Both the position numbers and the translations under genes were made by a program. From positions 151,114 through 163,627 of the forward strand of contig DBDI01000001.1 of NCBI GenBank assembly GCA_002293505.1: DNA of 12,514 nucleotides. Reading direction: 5' to 3'. The DNA comes from Alistipes sp. UBA936 (GTDB lineage: Bacteria; Bacteroidota; Bacteroidia; Bacteroidales; Rikenellaceae). Positions 1 through 6,859 of the stretch are shown piece after piece. The stretch's first letter is position 1, and the number at the start of each line of letters is the position of its first letter. The notes under the pieces were generated by a model that saw only the letters and a program-made list of their open reading frames with translations, did not search any database and was not told where the DNA came from.

Positions 1-55
1 AAGCCCTCTATATCTGTGGGTGTCCCCCACCCTTCCATCGCACACCTTCCGCCCC

Positions 56-1258
56 TCAAATCAGGCTCTTCGCTGCCAACCCTCCTTCTCCCGTCTCCTT
101 GTATAGTGATGGTATGTCGTGGCCGGTCTGTCTCATAACCTCTACCACTCGGTCGAAACTCACCCTGTGCGAGCCGTCCGAGAACGTCGCGTAGGTGTTG
201 GCATCCAATGCTCTCGCTGCTCCGAAGGCGTTTCTCTCTATGCACGGTATCTGCACCAGGCCGCACACCGGATCACACGTCAGCCCCAAGTGATGCTCCA
301 ACGCCATTTCTGCTGCATATTCTATCTGGGCCGGCGAGCCTCCAAAAAGTTGACAGGCCGCTGCTGCTGCCATCGCACAGGCTACTCCCACTTCTCCCTG
401 ACATCCCACTTCTGCTCCTGATATCGAGGCGTTTGTCCTCGTCACATTCCCAAACAAGCCCGCTGTCGCTATTGCCTTCATAATCCTGGTCTCCCTGAAA
501 TCCCTCGACAGCATCAGGTGATACAACACCGCTGGTAGTATCCCGCTCGACCCGCACGTGGGCGCCGTCACGATCTTCCCTCCCGCTGCGTTTTCTTCCG
601 CCACCGCCAGAGCATACGCTATCACCATTCCCCTGCTCTTCATCGTCGACGAATATCCCTTCGCTCTAATCAGATAGTCCGATGCTTTTCGCCTCACTCC
701 CAGACCTCCCGGTAGTATCCCCTCGGCCTCGATACCCCTGTGTATCGACTCTTTCATCACCTCCCACACTTCCTTGATGTAGTCCCAGATTTGGGGCCCT
801 TCGCACTTTTCCACATACTCCCAAAACGAGCTTCCGTTCCTTCCGCACCACTTCTGTATGTCCGCAATGTGCTGCATATCATACACTTTCTGCCCCGGTG
901 CGACCGGCATATCCTCGGCCACAATGTTTCCTCCTCCGATGCTGTACACCGTCCACTCCTCCTTTGGCACCCCGTCCACCAAGGCTTCAAACAGCATTCC
1001 GTTCGTGTGAAAATCCTTCACCACTTCGGGCCTCCACACGATCTCCAGCGGCCGCCCCGTTCCCTCGATCACTTTCTCTATTGCTCTGTCTGTCAGGTGA
1101 CCTCGGCCTGTTGCTGCCAGCGACCCATACAGCGTCACACGATAGCTTTCCGCCTCCGGGGTCCTGCCTGCAAAAATTTCGGCTGCTTTTTTCGGCCCCA
1201 TCGTATGACTGCTCGAGGGTCCGTTTCCGATCTTAAAAATTGTTTTTATGGTCTCCAT
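56..1258 (-). CDS. sdaA: L-serine ammonia-lyase, iron-sulfur type, single chain
   Basis: Deaminates L-serine to pyruvate and ammonia in the cytoplasm. The 400-residue protein has the beta domain first, with the family signature SSSHTMGP at residues 15-22, then the alpha domain from about residue 150. Cysteines C286, C328 and C339 have the 42 and 11 residue spacings of the three conserved 4Fe-4S ligands of type 2 serine dehydratases. C235 lies in the TAPTCGSSG loop. The length is that of Bacteroidota one-chain enzymes, shorter than E. coli SdaA (about 454). The start METIKTIF is placed directly before the signature; no clear Shine-Dalgarno is visible. Its 5' end is 47 nt from a divergent tRNA-Leu, so their promoters must overlap or interleave. 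Codon choice is rich in GGA, ATA and AGG, as in the HtrA and rpoD genes and unlike typA. Only 55 nt of downstream sequence is visible; it holds a small GC hairpin without a T-run. Confidence 0.95.
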   Translation of the reverse strand: METIKTIFKIGNGPSSSHTMGPKKAAEIFAGRTPEAESYRVTLYGSLAATGRGHLTDRAIEKVIEGTGRPLEIVWRPEVVKDFHTNGMLFEALVDGVPKEEWTVYSIGGGNIVAEDMPVAPGQKVYDMQHIADIQKWCGRNGSSFWEYVEKCEGPQIWDYIKEVWEVMKESIHRGIEAEGILPGGLGVRRKASDYLIRAKGYSSTMKSRGMVIAYALAVAEENAAGGKIVTAPTCGSSGILPAVLYHLMLSRDFRETRIMKAIATAGLFGNVTRTNASISGAEVGCQGEVGVACAMAAAAACQLFGGSPAQIEYAAEMALEHHLGLTCDPVCGLVQIPCIERNAFGAARALDANTYATFSDGSHRVSFDRVVEVMRQTGHDIPSLYKETGEGGLAAKSLI

Positions 1259-1284
1259 ATCGTTCGTAATTCCAATTTTTGCGT

Positions 1285-1292
1285 TATCTTTG
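1285..1292 (+). promoter_or_regulatory. Bacteroidota -7 element for tRNA-Leu
   Basis: TATCTTTG matches the Bacteroidota -7 consensus TAnnTTTG and ends 13 nt before the tRNA, leaving room for a start at about 1299-1301. No convincing TTG-type -33 box is seen at the expected distance. The same TTATCTTTGT decamer occurs in front of metK. Confidence 0.5.
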
Positions 1293-1305
1293 TGTTCTGT
1301 TTTTT

Positions 1306-1387
1306 GCGGATATGGTGTAATTGGTAGCCACGCCAGACTTAGGATCTGGTCCCGTGAGGGGTGGGGGTTCGAGTCCCTTTATCCGCA
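1306..1387 (+). tRNA. tRNA-Leu (anticodon UAG)
   Basis: A complete class II tRNA. The acceptor stem GCGGATA (1306-1312) pairs perfectly with TATCCGC (1380-1386), with discriminator A1387. The anticodon stem CCAGA/TCTGG encloses the loop CTTAGGA, with anticodon TAG at 1340-1342, which reads CUA and other CUN leucine codons. A long variable arm (about 1350-1362) is typical of tRNA-Leu. The T-arm is at 1363-1379 with loop TTCGAGT and two G-U pairs. The bases after the discriminator are CCG, so the 3' CCA is not encoded and must be added by the CCA-adding enzyme. The tRNA stands alone, divergent from sdaA and converging on the pyrC operon. Confidence 0.97.
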
Positions 1388-1389
1388 CC

Positions 1390-1426
1390 GGTGCCTCGGG
1401 GTTTTTCCTGAACCCGGCACCTTTTT
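1390..1426 (+). terminator. Intrinsic terminator of tRNA-Leu
   Basis: GGTGCC (1390-1395) pairs with GGCACC (1416-1421). Inside it GGGTT (1399-1403) pairs with AACCC (1411-1415) around a 7-nt loop, with a 3-nt bulge on the 5' side. Five T follow at 1422-1426. It begins only 3 nt after the tRNA. Confidence 0.85.
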
Positions 1427-1540
1427 GTTCCTCCCCCTCCCCGACTTTTTCGGCCTCTCCTCGCAACCCTCGTTTAATTAGTTAAATTATTTAACTTTTG
1501 GCCCTTTTTTGTCCCGTTTTTGCGCCTCGCCGGCCTCGTT
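1427..1540. other. Convergent spacer between tRNA-Leu and pyrC
   Basis: No gene is seen. The spacer is pyrimidine-rich on the plus strand and holds a 15-nt perfect palindrome (1481-1495). On the minus strand the palindrome could form a weak AT hairpin after pyrC, but no U-tract follows it in that direction, so a pyrC terminator cannot be assigned with confidence. Confidence 0.5.
1481..1505 (+). repeat. Palindrome-containing repeat, spacer copy
   Basis: The palindrome GTTAAATTATTTAAC (arms GTTAAAT/ATTTAAC) is followed by TTTTGGCC. It is nearly identical, on the same strand, to 2435-2456 inside pyrC: one substitution at the palindrome centre and one extra base after it. Confidence 0.5.
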
Positions 1541-2965
1541 TCAGCCCTTCAGCACCAACTTTTGCCCTTTCGGCTCATCACTCACCCCTTCCTTTCGGCT
1601 ATACGCAACCTCCCCATTCACCACCGTCAGCTCCACCGCGCTGGTCATTTTCTCGCCTTCCAGCGGCGACCACCCGCACTTATACCGTATATTTTCCGGC
1701 TCCACGACCCACTCTGCCATCGGGTTAACTACCACAATATCAGCCCCATATCCTGCTCTCAAAAATCCCCTTCCCTCGATTCCGAACCTCCTTGCCGGCG
1801 CGTGACACATCTTTTCCACCAGCCCTTCCATCGTCATTTCGCCTTCTTTCACCAGCTCAATCGCCACATTCAGAGAATGTTGCACCATAGGGATGCCCGA
1901 CGGCGCCTCCCAATATCCGCGCGCTTTTTCCTCCGCCGTGTGTGGCGCGTGATCCGTTGCAATCAGATCTATCTTATTTGTCCTTAGCGCATTGCGTAGT
2001 GCCGCTCGGTCACTTTCCGCCTTTATCGCCGGGTTGCACTTGATGCGATTTCCCAGCCGCGCATAGTCGCCCTCCGCAAACCACAGGTGCGGCACACACG
2101 CCTCGGCCGTGATTTTTTTCTGCACAGGCGACTTAGAACCCTGAAACAGAGCGAGTTCCCTCTCCGTTGACACGTGACACACGTGCAGTTTAGTGCCGTA
2201 CTTTTCTGCCAACTCGATGAGTCGCGCCGTTGCGACGTAACACGCTTCTGCTGAGCGAATTAGCGGATGAGCCGCTGCCGTTGCCCGATCCCCGAGTTGC
2301 TGTTTGTAAATCTCTGTGTTTCTGCGTATTATCGCCTCGTCTTCGGCATGCACGGCGATCACGCCCCCGAACTCGGCAAACAGCGCAGCGATCGCTTTCG
2401 GGTTGTCTACCAGCATATCTCCGGTCGACGAGCCGTTAAATAATTTAACTATTTGGCCGCCCGCGAGGTTAAATTTTTTAACTTCGGCAAGGTTTTCGTT
2501 GGTCGCGCCGAAGAAAAAATCGGCATTCGTATGCAGTTTGGCACTCGATTTGTGGCCTGTTTTGCGTCCTAAATCGTTCCCTGACGCCCCCCCGCGCCGC
2601 TCCGCCGCCGCCCCGAAAGCCGTCTCAAGTTTCCTCTCAAGCGCCTCCATCGATACCGTAAGTGGTTGAGTATTAGGCATTTCAAGTACCGACGTGACCC
2701 CTCCCGCTACCGCCGCCGCCGATTCGCTCGCCATATCGCCCTTCCACGTCATCCCGGGCTCCCGAAAATGCACGTGTGCGTCTATCACACCAGGCATCAC
2801 CGTAAGTCCTTTAACATCAATGACTTGGCCTCGAAAATTGGACGCTTCTCCCGGGTACTCTCCCTCCTCTACTTCGACGATAACTCCCTCACGAACAACG
2901 ATATAGCCGCGAAACGAGCGCCCCTCGTTCACAATAGTACCGGAGTGTATCAGTAAGTCGCTCAT
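1541..2965 (-). CDS. pyrC: Dihydroorotase (class I, amidohydrolase superfamily)
   Basis: Catalyses reversible cyclisation of N-carbamoyl-L-aspartate to L-dihydroorotate, the third step of de novo pyrimidine synthesis. Metal-site residues are visible in order: H64 and H66 in HVHFREPG (64-71), H206 in AVHAEDE, H261 and H264 in LHVCHVS, and catalytic D338 in ATDHAPH. The strand with VKLFNGSSTG (173-182) is the usual site of the metal-bridging or equivalent residue. At 474 aa it is longer than the roughly 450 usual in Bacteroidales. The extra length is a Gly/Arg/Lys/Ser-rich loop at about residues 117-145, before the conserved FFGATNEN. The start lies 10 nt after the stop of the glycosyltransferase gene, so it is the last gene of the metK-typA-GT2-pyrC transcript. 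The pairing of this GT2 with pyrC is, to my knowledge, common in Bacteroidota. Assignment is firm for family; dihydropyrimidinase or allantoinase is unlikely given HVHFREPG. Confidence 0.93.
   Translation of the reverse strand: MSDLLIHSGTIVNEGRSFRGYIVVREGVIVEVEEGEYPGEASNFRGQVIDVKGLTVMPGVIDAHVHFREPGMTWKGDMASESAAAVAGGVTSVLEMPNTQPLTVSMEALERKLETAFGAAAERRGGASGNDLGRKTGHKSSAKLHTNADFFFGATNENLAEVKKFNLAGGQIVKLFNGSSTGDMLVDNPKAIAALFAEFGGVIAVHAEDEAIIRRNTEIYKQQLGDRATAAAHPLIRSAEACYVATARLIELAEKYGTKLHVCHVSTERELALFQGSKSPVQKKITAEACVPHLWFAEGDYARLGNRIKCNPAIKAESDRAALRNALRTNKIDLIATDHAPHTAEEKARGYWEAPSGIPMVQHSLNVAIELVKEGEMTMEGLVEKMCHAPARRFGIEGRGFLRAGYGADIVVVNPMAEWVVEPENIRYKCGWSPLEGEKMTSAVELTVVNGEVAYSRKEGVSDEPKGQKLVLKG
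2435..2456 (+). repeat. Palindrome-containing repeat, pyrC copy
   Basis: GTTAAATAATTTAAC is a perfect 15-nt palindrome followed by TATTTGGCC, matching the spacer copy at 1481-1503 on the same strand. Here it lies in frame in pyrC and encodes part of QIVKLFNG. A third palindrome of the pattern GTTAAAnnnTTTAAC is at 2468-2482, encoding KKFNL. Confidence 0.45.
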
Positions 2966-2975
2966 TGTCTGCTAT

Positions 2976-3779
2976 TTATGTGTGTAAACCTTTTATGCGT
3001 CGGAATCGCAGGCCGAGCACGCCCCAGAATGCTTCGCTGAAGATGCCGCTGCTCATTTTCGACGTACCTAACGTTCTGTCAATAAACACGATAGACACCT
3101 CGCTAACCCGAAAACCGAGCCGCCAGGCAGTGTATTTCATTTCGATCTGGAACCCGTAACCGCGCATCTTAACGGCGTCTAAATCAATGCGTTGCAACAC
3201 TTCGCGCGAATAGCAGACGAATCCGGCGGTGGCGTCCCGGACGGGCATCCGAGTGACGAAGCGAACGTATTTCGAAGCGCACCACGACATCAGCAGCCGC
3301 CCCATAGGCCAGTTAACTACGTTAACACCAGTCACATAGCGCGACCCGACAACCACGTCGGCACCCCCACCCCCATCTTGCCCTATCGCTCTGTGGTACA
3401 GGCGAATAAGGTCGTCGGGGTTGTGCGAGAAATCGGCGTCCATTTCGAAAATCCAATCGTAATTGCGCTCCAGAGCCCAACGAAAACCAGCGATGTAAGC
3501 CGAACCGAGGCCCAATTTACCCTGACGCTCAAGGAGATGAAGGCGGCGACCATCATCGAGGCGACCCGTCCCGCCATCGCGCCCCACCCCACCCTCGCGA
3601 GATTGCAGTTCGCGGACGATCGAGGCGGTGCCGTCGGGCGAGCCGTCGTCAACTACCAGAATATCAAACTTTTCGGGCAACGAAAACACGCGAGAAACAA
3701 CGGCCGCGATGTTTTCGCGTTCGTTGTAAGTCGGGATGATGACCAACTTACTTTGAGGCGCGTTTACGGTCGTTTTCAT
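2976..3779 (-). CDS. Polyprenol-phosphate mannosyltransferase-like GT2 glycosyltransferase
   Basis: A 267-residue family 2 glycosyltransferase of the dolichol-phosphate mannosyltransferase type. It is expected to move a sugar from a nucleotide donor (likely GDP-mannose) to a lipid carrier at the inner membrane face. The visible fold runs: VIIPTYNEREN (13-23), DDGSPDGT (44-51), GKLGLGSAY (87-95), metal-binding DAD in DADFSHNPDD (114-123), GSRYVTG (145-151) and the conserved NWPMGR (156-161). It has no C-terminal membrane helices, so it is the short soluble/peripheral form. A longer open frame continues upstream, but those residues match no family member and are typA read in another frame. The ATG at 3779 sits just before the conserved core and overlaps typA by 32 nt. 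Two Gly-rich expansions are odd: residues about 60-79 and GQDGGGG at 133-139. The sugar and acceptor cannot be read from sequence. Confidence 0.88.
   Translation of the reverse strand: MKTTVNAPQSKLVIIPTYNERENIAAVVSRVFSLPEKFDILVVDDGSPDGTASIVRELQSREGGVGRDGGTGRLDDGRRLHLLERQGKLGLGSAYIAGFRWALERNYDWIFEMDADFSHNPDDLIRLYHRAIGQDGGGGADVVVGSRYVTGVNVVNWPMGRLLMSWCASKYVRFVTRMPVRDATAGFVCYSREVLQRIDLDAVKMRGYGFQIEMKYTAWRLGFRVSEVSIVFIDRTLGTSKMSSGIFSEAFWGVLGLRFRRIKGLHT
3565..3594 (-). other. G-rich tract, potential G-quadruplex in coding strand
   Basis: On the minus (coding) strand five G-runs lie within 30 nt: 3592-3594, 3587-3590, 3582-3585, 3570-3572 and 3565-3567. The first three are separated by single bases. 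The tract lies inside the Gly/Arg-rich insert of the GT2 gene. Folding is an inference. Confidence 0.45.
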
Positions 3780-5550
3780 CCAATAAAATTTTGCGAAGGC
3801 GCATCGAGTGAGGCGTAACTTCCACGTACTCATCCTCTTTGATATACTCCAACGCCTCCTCCAACGAGAACAGCACGGGCGGAGCGATCGACATCTTTTC
3901 GTCCGATCCGGATGCACGCATATTCGTAAGTTTCTTACTCTTAGTGAGATTCACAACCATATCCTCGCCGCGGGTGCTTTCGCCCACAACCTGACCGGCG
4001 TAGATCTCGTCGCCAGGAGAAACGAAAAACCTACCCCTATCTTGCAGTTTATTAATGGCATAGGCGTACGCGGTGCCGGTCTCCATCGCGATGATCGAAC
4101 CGTTGGTACGCATCTCGATATCGCCCTTCCAAGGCTCGAAACCGCGCATACGGTGGGCCATCACAGCCTCGCCGGCGGTAGCGGTTAACATACTACTACG
4201 CAGGCCGATAATACCCCGAGAGGGAATCTCGAATTCGAGTCGGGTACGGGCGCCGAAGGTCTCCATCTTGAGGAGGGTACCGCGGCGGCGGGTAACCATC
4301 TCGATAGCGCGACCGGAGTGCTCCTCGGGAAGGTCGACAGTCAACTCCTCGACGGGCTCGCAACGGACGCCATCTATCTCGCGCACAATGACCTGAGGCT
4401 GACCGACCTGAAGCTCGTAACCCTCGCGCCGCATAGTTTCGATCAGAACAGAGAGGTGCAGAACCCCACGCCCGAAAACGACGAACGAGTCGGCAGAAGC
4501 CCCGGGAAGGACGCGAAGAGCGAGGTTTTTCTCCAACTCGCGGTCCAAACGCTCCTTGAGGTGGCGAGAAGTGACCATCTTACCGTCCTTACCGAAGAAA
4601 GGAGAGTCGTTGATGGTGAATAACATAGACATAGTAGGCTCGTCGACGGCGATGGGGGGCAGAGCCTCGGGAGAATCGGCGTCGCAAACAGTGTCGCCAA
4701 TCTCGAAACCGTCGATACCGACAAGAGCGCAAATCTCACCGCACTGCACCTCGTCGACTTTGGATTTACCGAGCCCGTCGAACACCATAAGCTCCTTAAT
4801 ACGAGTCTTTTGGAGAGTCACGCCGTCGCGTTTGGCGAGGGTCACCTGCTGGCCGGAACGAAGAGTACCGCGGATGAGTTTACCGACAGCGATACGGCCG
4901 ACGTAAGGAGAGTATTCCAGAGAAGTGATCATCAACTGGGGAGTACCCTCGCGAGAAGCGGGGGCGGGAATGTCGTCGATGATAGCGTCGAGGAGAGGAA
5001 TGATGCTCTCGGTCTTCTGGTCGACCTTATGGGACATCCAACCCTGTTTAGCAGAACCGTATACGGTACGAAAATCCAACTGCTCCTCGGTCGCGTCCAA
5101 GTCGAACATCAGGTCGAAAACCTGCTCGTGGACGTACTCGGGACGGCAATTAGGCTTGTCGACCTTGTTTATAACAACGATCGGTTTCTTACCCAGAGCG
5201 AGCGCCTTACCGAGAACGAACCGGGTCTGAGGCATAGTACCCTCGAAAGCGTCGACAAGAAGCAAAACCCCGTCGGCCATACCGAGCACGCGTTCGACCT
5301 CGCCACCGAAGTCGGAGTGCCCGGGAGTGTCGATGATGTTGATCTTGAAGCCGTTATAATTTACGGATACGTTCTTAGAAAGAATCGTGATACCGCGCTC
5401 GCGCTCGATATCTCCGGAGTCCATAATCAAGTCCCCGGCGGGCCCGGAGCCCTCGCGCATAAGGTTACCTTGGTAGATCATCTTGTCGACGAGGGTGGTT
5501 TTACCGTGGTCGACGTGGGCGATGATGGCGATGTTCCTAATCTTCTGCAT
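3748..5550 (-). CDS. typA: Ribosome-associated translational GTPase TypA/BipA
   Basis: A 600-residue EF-G-like GTPase that binds the 70S ribosome and supports ribosome assembly and stress or low-temperature growth. Signature elements are the P-loop AHVDHGKT (11-18), switch I RERGITI (50-56), DTPGH (74-78) and NKVD (128-131). Domain II, domain V and the TypA-specific C-terminal domain follow; the late motif SRGIIGLRS belongs to the EF-G-like domain V. The length is standard. The start at 5550 is fixed by MQKIRNIAIIAHVDHG and by an unusually good Shine-Dalgarno, AAAGGAG, 5 nt before the ATG. The open frame extends further upstream only as metK out of frame. It overlaps metK by 14 nt and the downstream GT2 by 32 nt, suggesting translational coupling. 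Codons are GGT/CGC/ATC/CTC-biased, as expected for a well expressed gene. Confidence 0.97.
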   Translation of the reverse strand: MQKIRNIAIIAHVDHGKTTLVDKMIYQGNLMREGSGPAGDLIMDSGDIERERGITILSKNVSVNYNGFKINIIDTPGHSDFGGEVERVLGMADGVLLLVDAFEGTMPQTRFVLGKALALGKKPIVVINKVDKPNCRPEYVHEQVFDLMFDLDATEEQLDFRTVYGSAKQGWMSHKVDQKTESIIPLLDAIIDDIPAPASREGTPQLMITSLEYSPYVGRIAVGKLIRGTLRSGQQVTLAKRDGVTLQKTRIKELMVFDGLGKSKVDEVQCGEICALVGIDGFEIGDTVCDADSPEALPPIAVDEPTMSMLFTINDSPFFGKDGKMVTSRHLKERLDRELEKNLALRVLPGASADSFVVFGRGVLHLSVLIETMRREGYELQVGQPQVIVREIDGVRCEPVEELTVDLPEEHSGRAIEMVTRRRGTLLKMETFGARTRLEFEIPSRGIIGLRSSMLTATAGEAVMAHRMRGFEPWKGDIEMRTNGSIIAMETGTAYAYAINKLQDRGRFFVSPGDEIYAGQVVGESTRGEDMVVNLTKSKKLTNMRASGSDEKMSIAPPVLFSLEEALEYIKEDEYVEVTPHSMRLRKILLDENDRKRASK

Positions 5551-6757
5551 CGAACTCCTTTCTGAGCTTTTCAACCCCGTCCAATTTCTCCCAACCGAAA
5601 AACTCGATACCGTTCTCATCGGTGTAAGGGCGGTTACCGAAGTGGCCGTAAGATGCGGTGGCCTCGAAGATGGGGTTGGTGAGGCCGAATTTCTTAACAA
5701 TAGCAGCGGGACGAAGGTCGAACAACTTTTCAAGCCGGGAGGCGATCTCACCGTCCGAAAGGTCGGAGTAAGCAGTACCGTAAGTGTCGACGTAAACGCT
5801 CAGGGGACGGGCGATACCGATAGCGTAAGAGAGCTGGACGAGAACCTCGTCGGCAACCCCGGCAGCAACCATATTCTTAGCCATCCAACGAGCCATATAA
5901 GCAGCGGAACGGTCTACCTTGGAAGAGTCCTTACCGGAAAAAGCTCCGCCACCGTGAGCCCCGCGACCGCCGTAAGTGTCGACGATGAGTTTACGACCAG
6001 TGAGCCCGGTGTCGCCAGCAGGACCGCCGATGACGAACTTACCAGTGGGATTAACGTGGAGGATATGGTTACCGTCGAGCAACTCGGCGAGCTTGTCGCC
6101 AGCCTTTTCGAGGCGAGCCTTAACGCGAGGAAGGAGGATCGTTTGGACGTCGTTACGAATACGAGAAACGTCCGTCTGCTCGTCGTGCTGAGTGGAGACG
6201 ACGATAGTGTGGACGCGAAGAGGCTTACGAAGCTCGGAGTATTCAACGGTCACCTGGCTCTTAGCGTCGGGACGAAGGTATGTCATTACTTTGTTCTCGC
6301 GGCGAATAGCTGCCAACTCCTTAAGAATAACGTGGGAGAGGATAACGGTAGCGGGCATCAATTCGCGAGTCTCGTTAGTAGCGTAACCGAACATTATACC
6401 CTGATCCCCAGCGCCCTGATCGGCAGAAGATTCGCGAACTACCCCCTGGTTGATGTCGGGGCTTTGTTCGTGGATAGCGGAAAGAACACCGCAGGAAGAA
6501 GCCTCGAAGCCCAACTCGGCGCGAGTGTAACCGATACGAGAAATGACGCGGCGAGCAACCTCCTGGATGTCGACGTAAGCCTCGGAGCGAACCTCGCCGG
6601 CAACGACAACCAGGCCGGTTGTACAGAGAGTCTCGACGGCAACTTTGGAAGAGGGGTCGCGCCGAAGAAACTCGTCGAGGATGGCGTCGGATATCTGGTC
6701 GCAAACTTTATCCGGGTGCCCCTCGGACACAGACTCGGATGTGAAGAGATAATTCAT
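5537..6757 (-). CDS. metK: S-adenosylmethionine synthetase
   Basis: Makes S-adenosyl-L-methionine from methionine and ATP in the cytoplasm. The 406-residue protein shows the three-domain MAT family: SEGHPDK with ATP-site H14 at the N-terminus (11-17), the hexapeptide-type motif GAGDQGIMFGYA (115-126), the P-loop-like GGGAFSGKD (269-277) and the conserved VDRSAAY (281-287). The C-terminus is slightly longer than in E. coli MetK (384), which is usual for Bacteroidota. The start MNYLFTSESVSEGHPDK is chosen because it aligns with the family start; an upstream in-frame ATG would lie at or upstream of the promoter. It is the first gene of the metK-typA-GT2-pyrC set. The 5' leader is predicted to be only about 20 nt, too short for a SAM riboswitch. 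SAM also feeds decarboxylated-SAM polyamine synthesis, but this organism appears to use the carboxynorspermidine route encoded at the other end of the window. Confidence 0.97.
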   Translation of the reverse strand: MNYLFTSESVSEGHPDKVCDQISDAILDEFLRRDPSSKVAVETLCTTGLVVVAGEVRSEAYVDIQEVARRVISRIGYTRAELGFEASSCGVLSAIHEQSPDINQGVVRESSADQGAGDQGIMFGYATNETRELMPATVILSHVILKELAAIRRENKVMTYLRPDAKSQVTVEYSELRKPLRVHTIVVSTQHDEQTDVSRIRNDVQTILLPRVKARLEKAGDKLAELLDGNHILHVNPTGKFVIGGPAGDTGLTGRKLIVDTYGGRGAHGGGAFSGKDSSKVDRSAAYMARWMAKNMVAAGVADEVLVQLSYAIGIARPLSVYVDTYGTAYSDLSDGEIASRLEKLFDLRPAAIVKKFGLTNPIFEATASYGHFGNRPYTDENGIEFFGWEKLDGVEKLRKEFDAED

Positions 6758-6783
6758 AAACGGTGGGTGTTTTTTTACGGCGA

Positions 6784-6791
6784 CAAAGATA
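6784..6791 (-). promoter_or_regulatory. Bacteroidota -7 element for the metK operon
   Basis: On the minus strand TATCTTTG matches TAnnTTTG and ends 26 nt before the metK ATG, predicting a start near 6777 and a leader of about 20 nt. No clear TTG -33 box is at the expected spacing. Confidence 0.5.
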
Positions 6792-6817
6792 ATAAAATTT
6801 ATGGGTGGCACGTTGAT

Positions 6818-6830
6818 TGTAACGATTACA
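6818..6830. repeat. Small inverted repeat in metK/htrA divergent spacer
   Basis: TGTAA-CGA-TTACA is a perfect 5-bp-arm inverted repeat. It lies 27 nt upstream of the metK -7 box and 29 nt before the protease ATG, where a shared operator could act. The arms are short and chance is a real alternative. Confidence 0.25.
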
Positions 6831-6859
6831 GACCAACATAAATTACACTAAAGAGAGCT

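Noticed and set aside
1..55. Terminator after sdaA
   Set aside because: A 5-bp hairpin (GGGTG/CACCC on the minus strand) is present but has no T-run, and too little downstream sequence is visible to judge.
3780..3917. N-terminal extension of the GT2 protein by 46 residues
   Set aside because: Those codons lie inside typA in another frame, give an Arg/Cys-rich sequence unlike any GT2, and the conserved family start is at the ATG at 3779.
5551..5751. N-terminal extension of TypA by 67 residues
   Set aside because: The conserved start MQKIRNIAIIAHVDHG has a strong Shine-Dalgarno directly before it, and the upstream codons are metK in another frame.
6758..6780. SAM riboswitch in front of metK
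   Set aside because: The predicted leader is only about 20 nt and shows none of the conserved helices of any SAM riboswitch class.
5483..6841. A 452-codon plus-strand open frame opposite metK
   Set aside because: Same cause: it mirrors metK and the start of typA, with no family match and no plausible start context.
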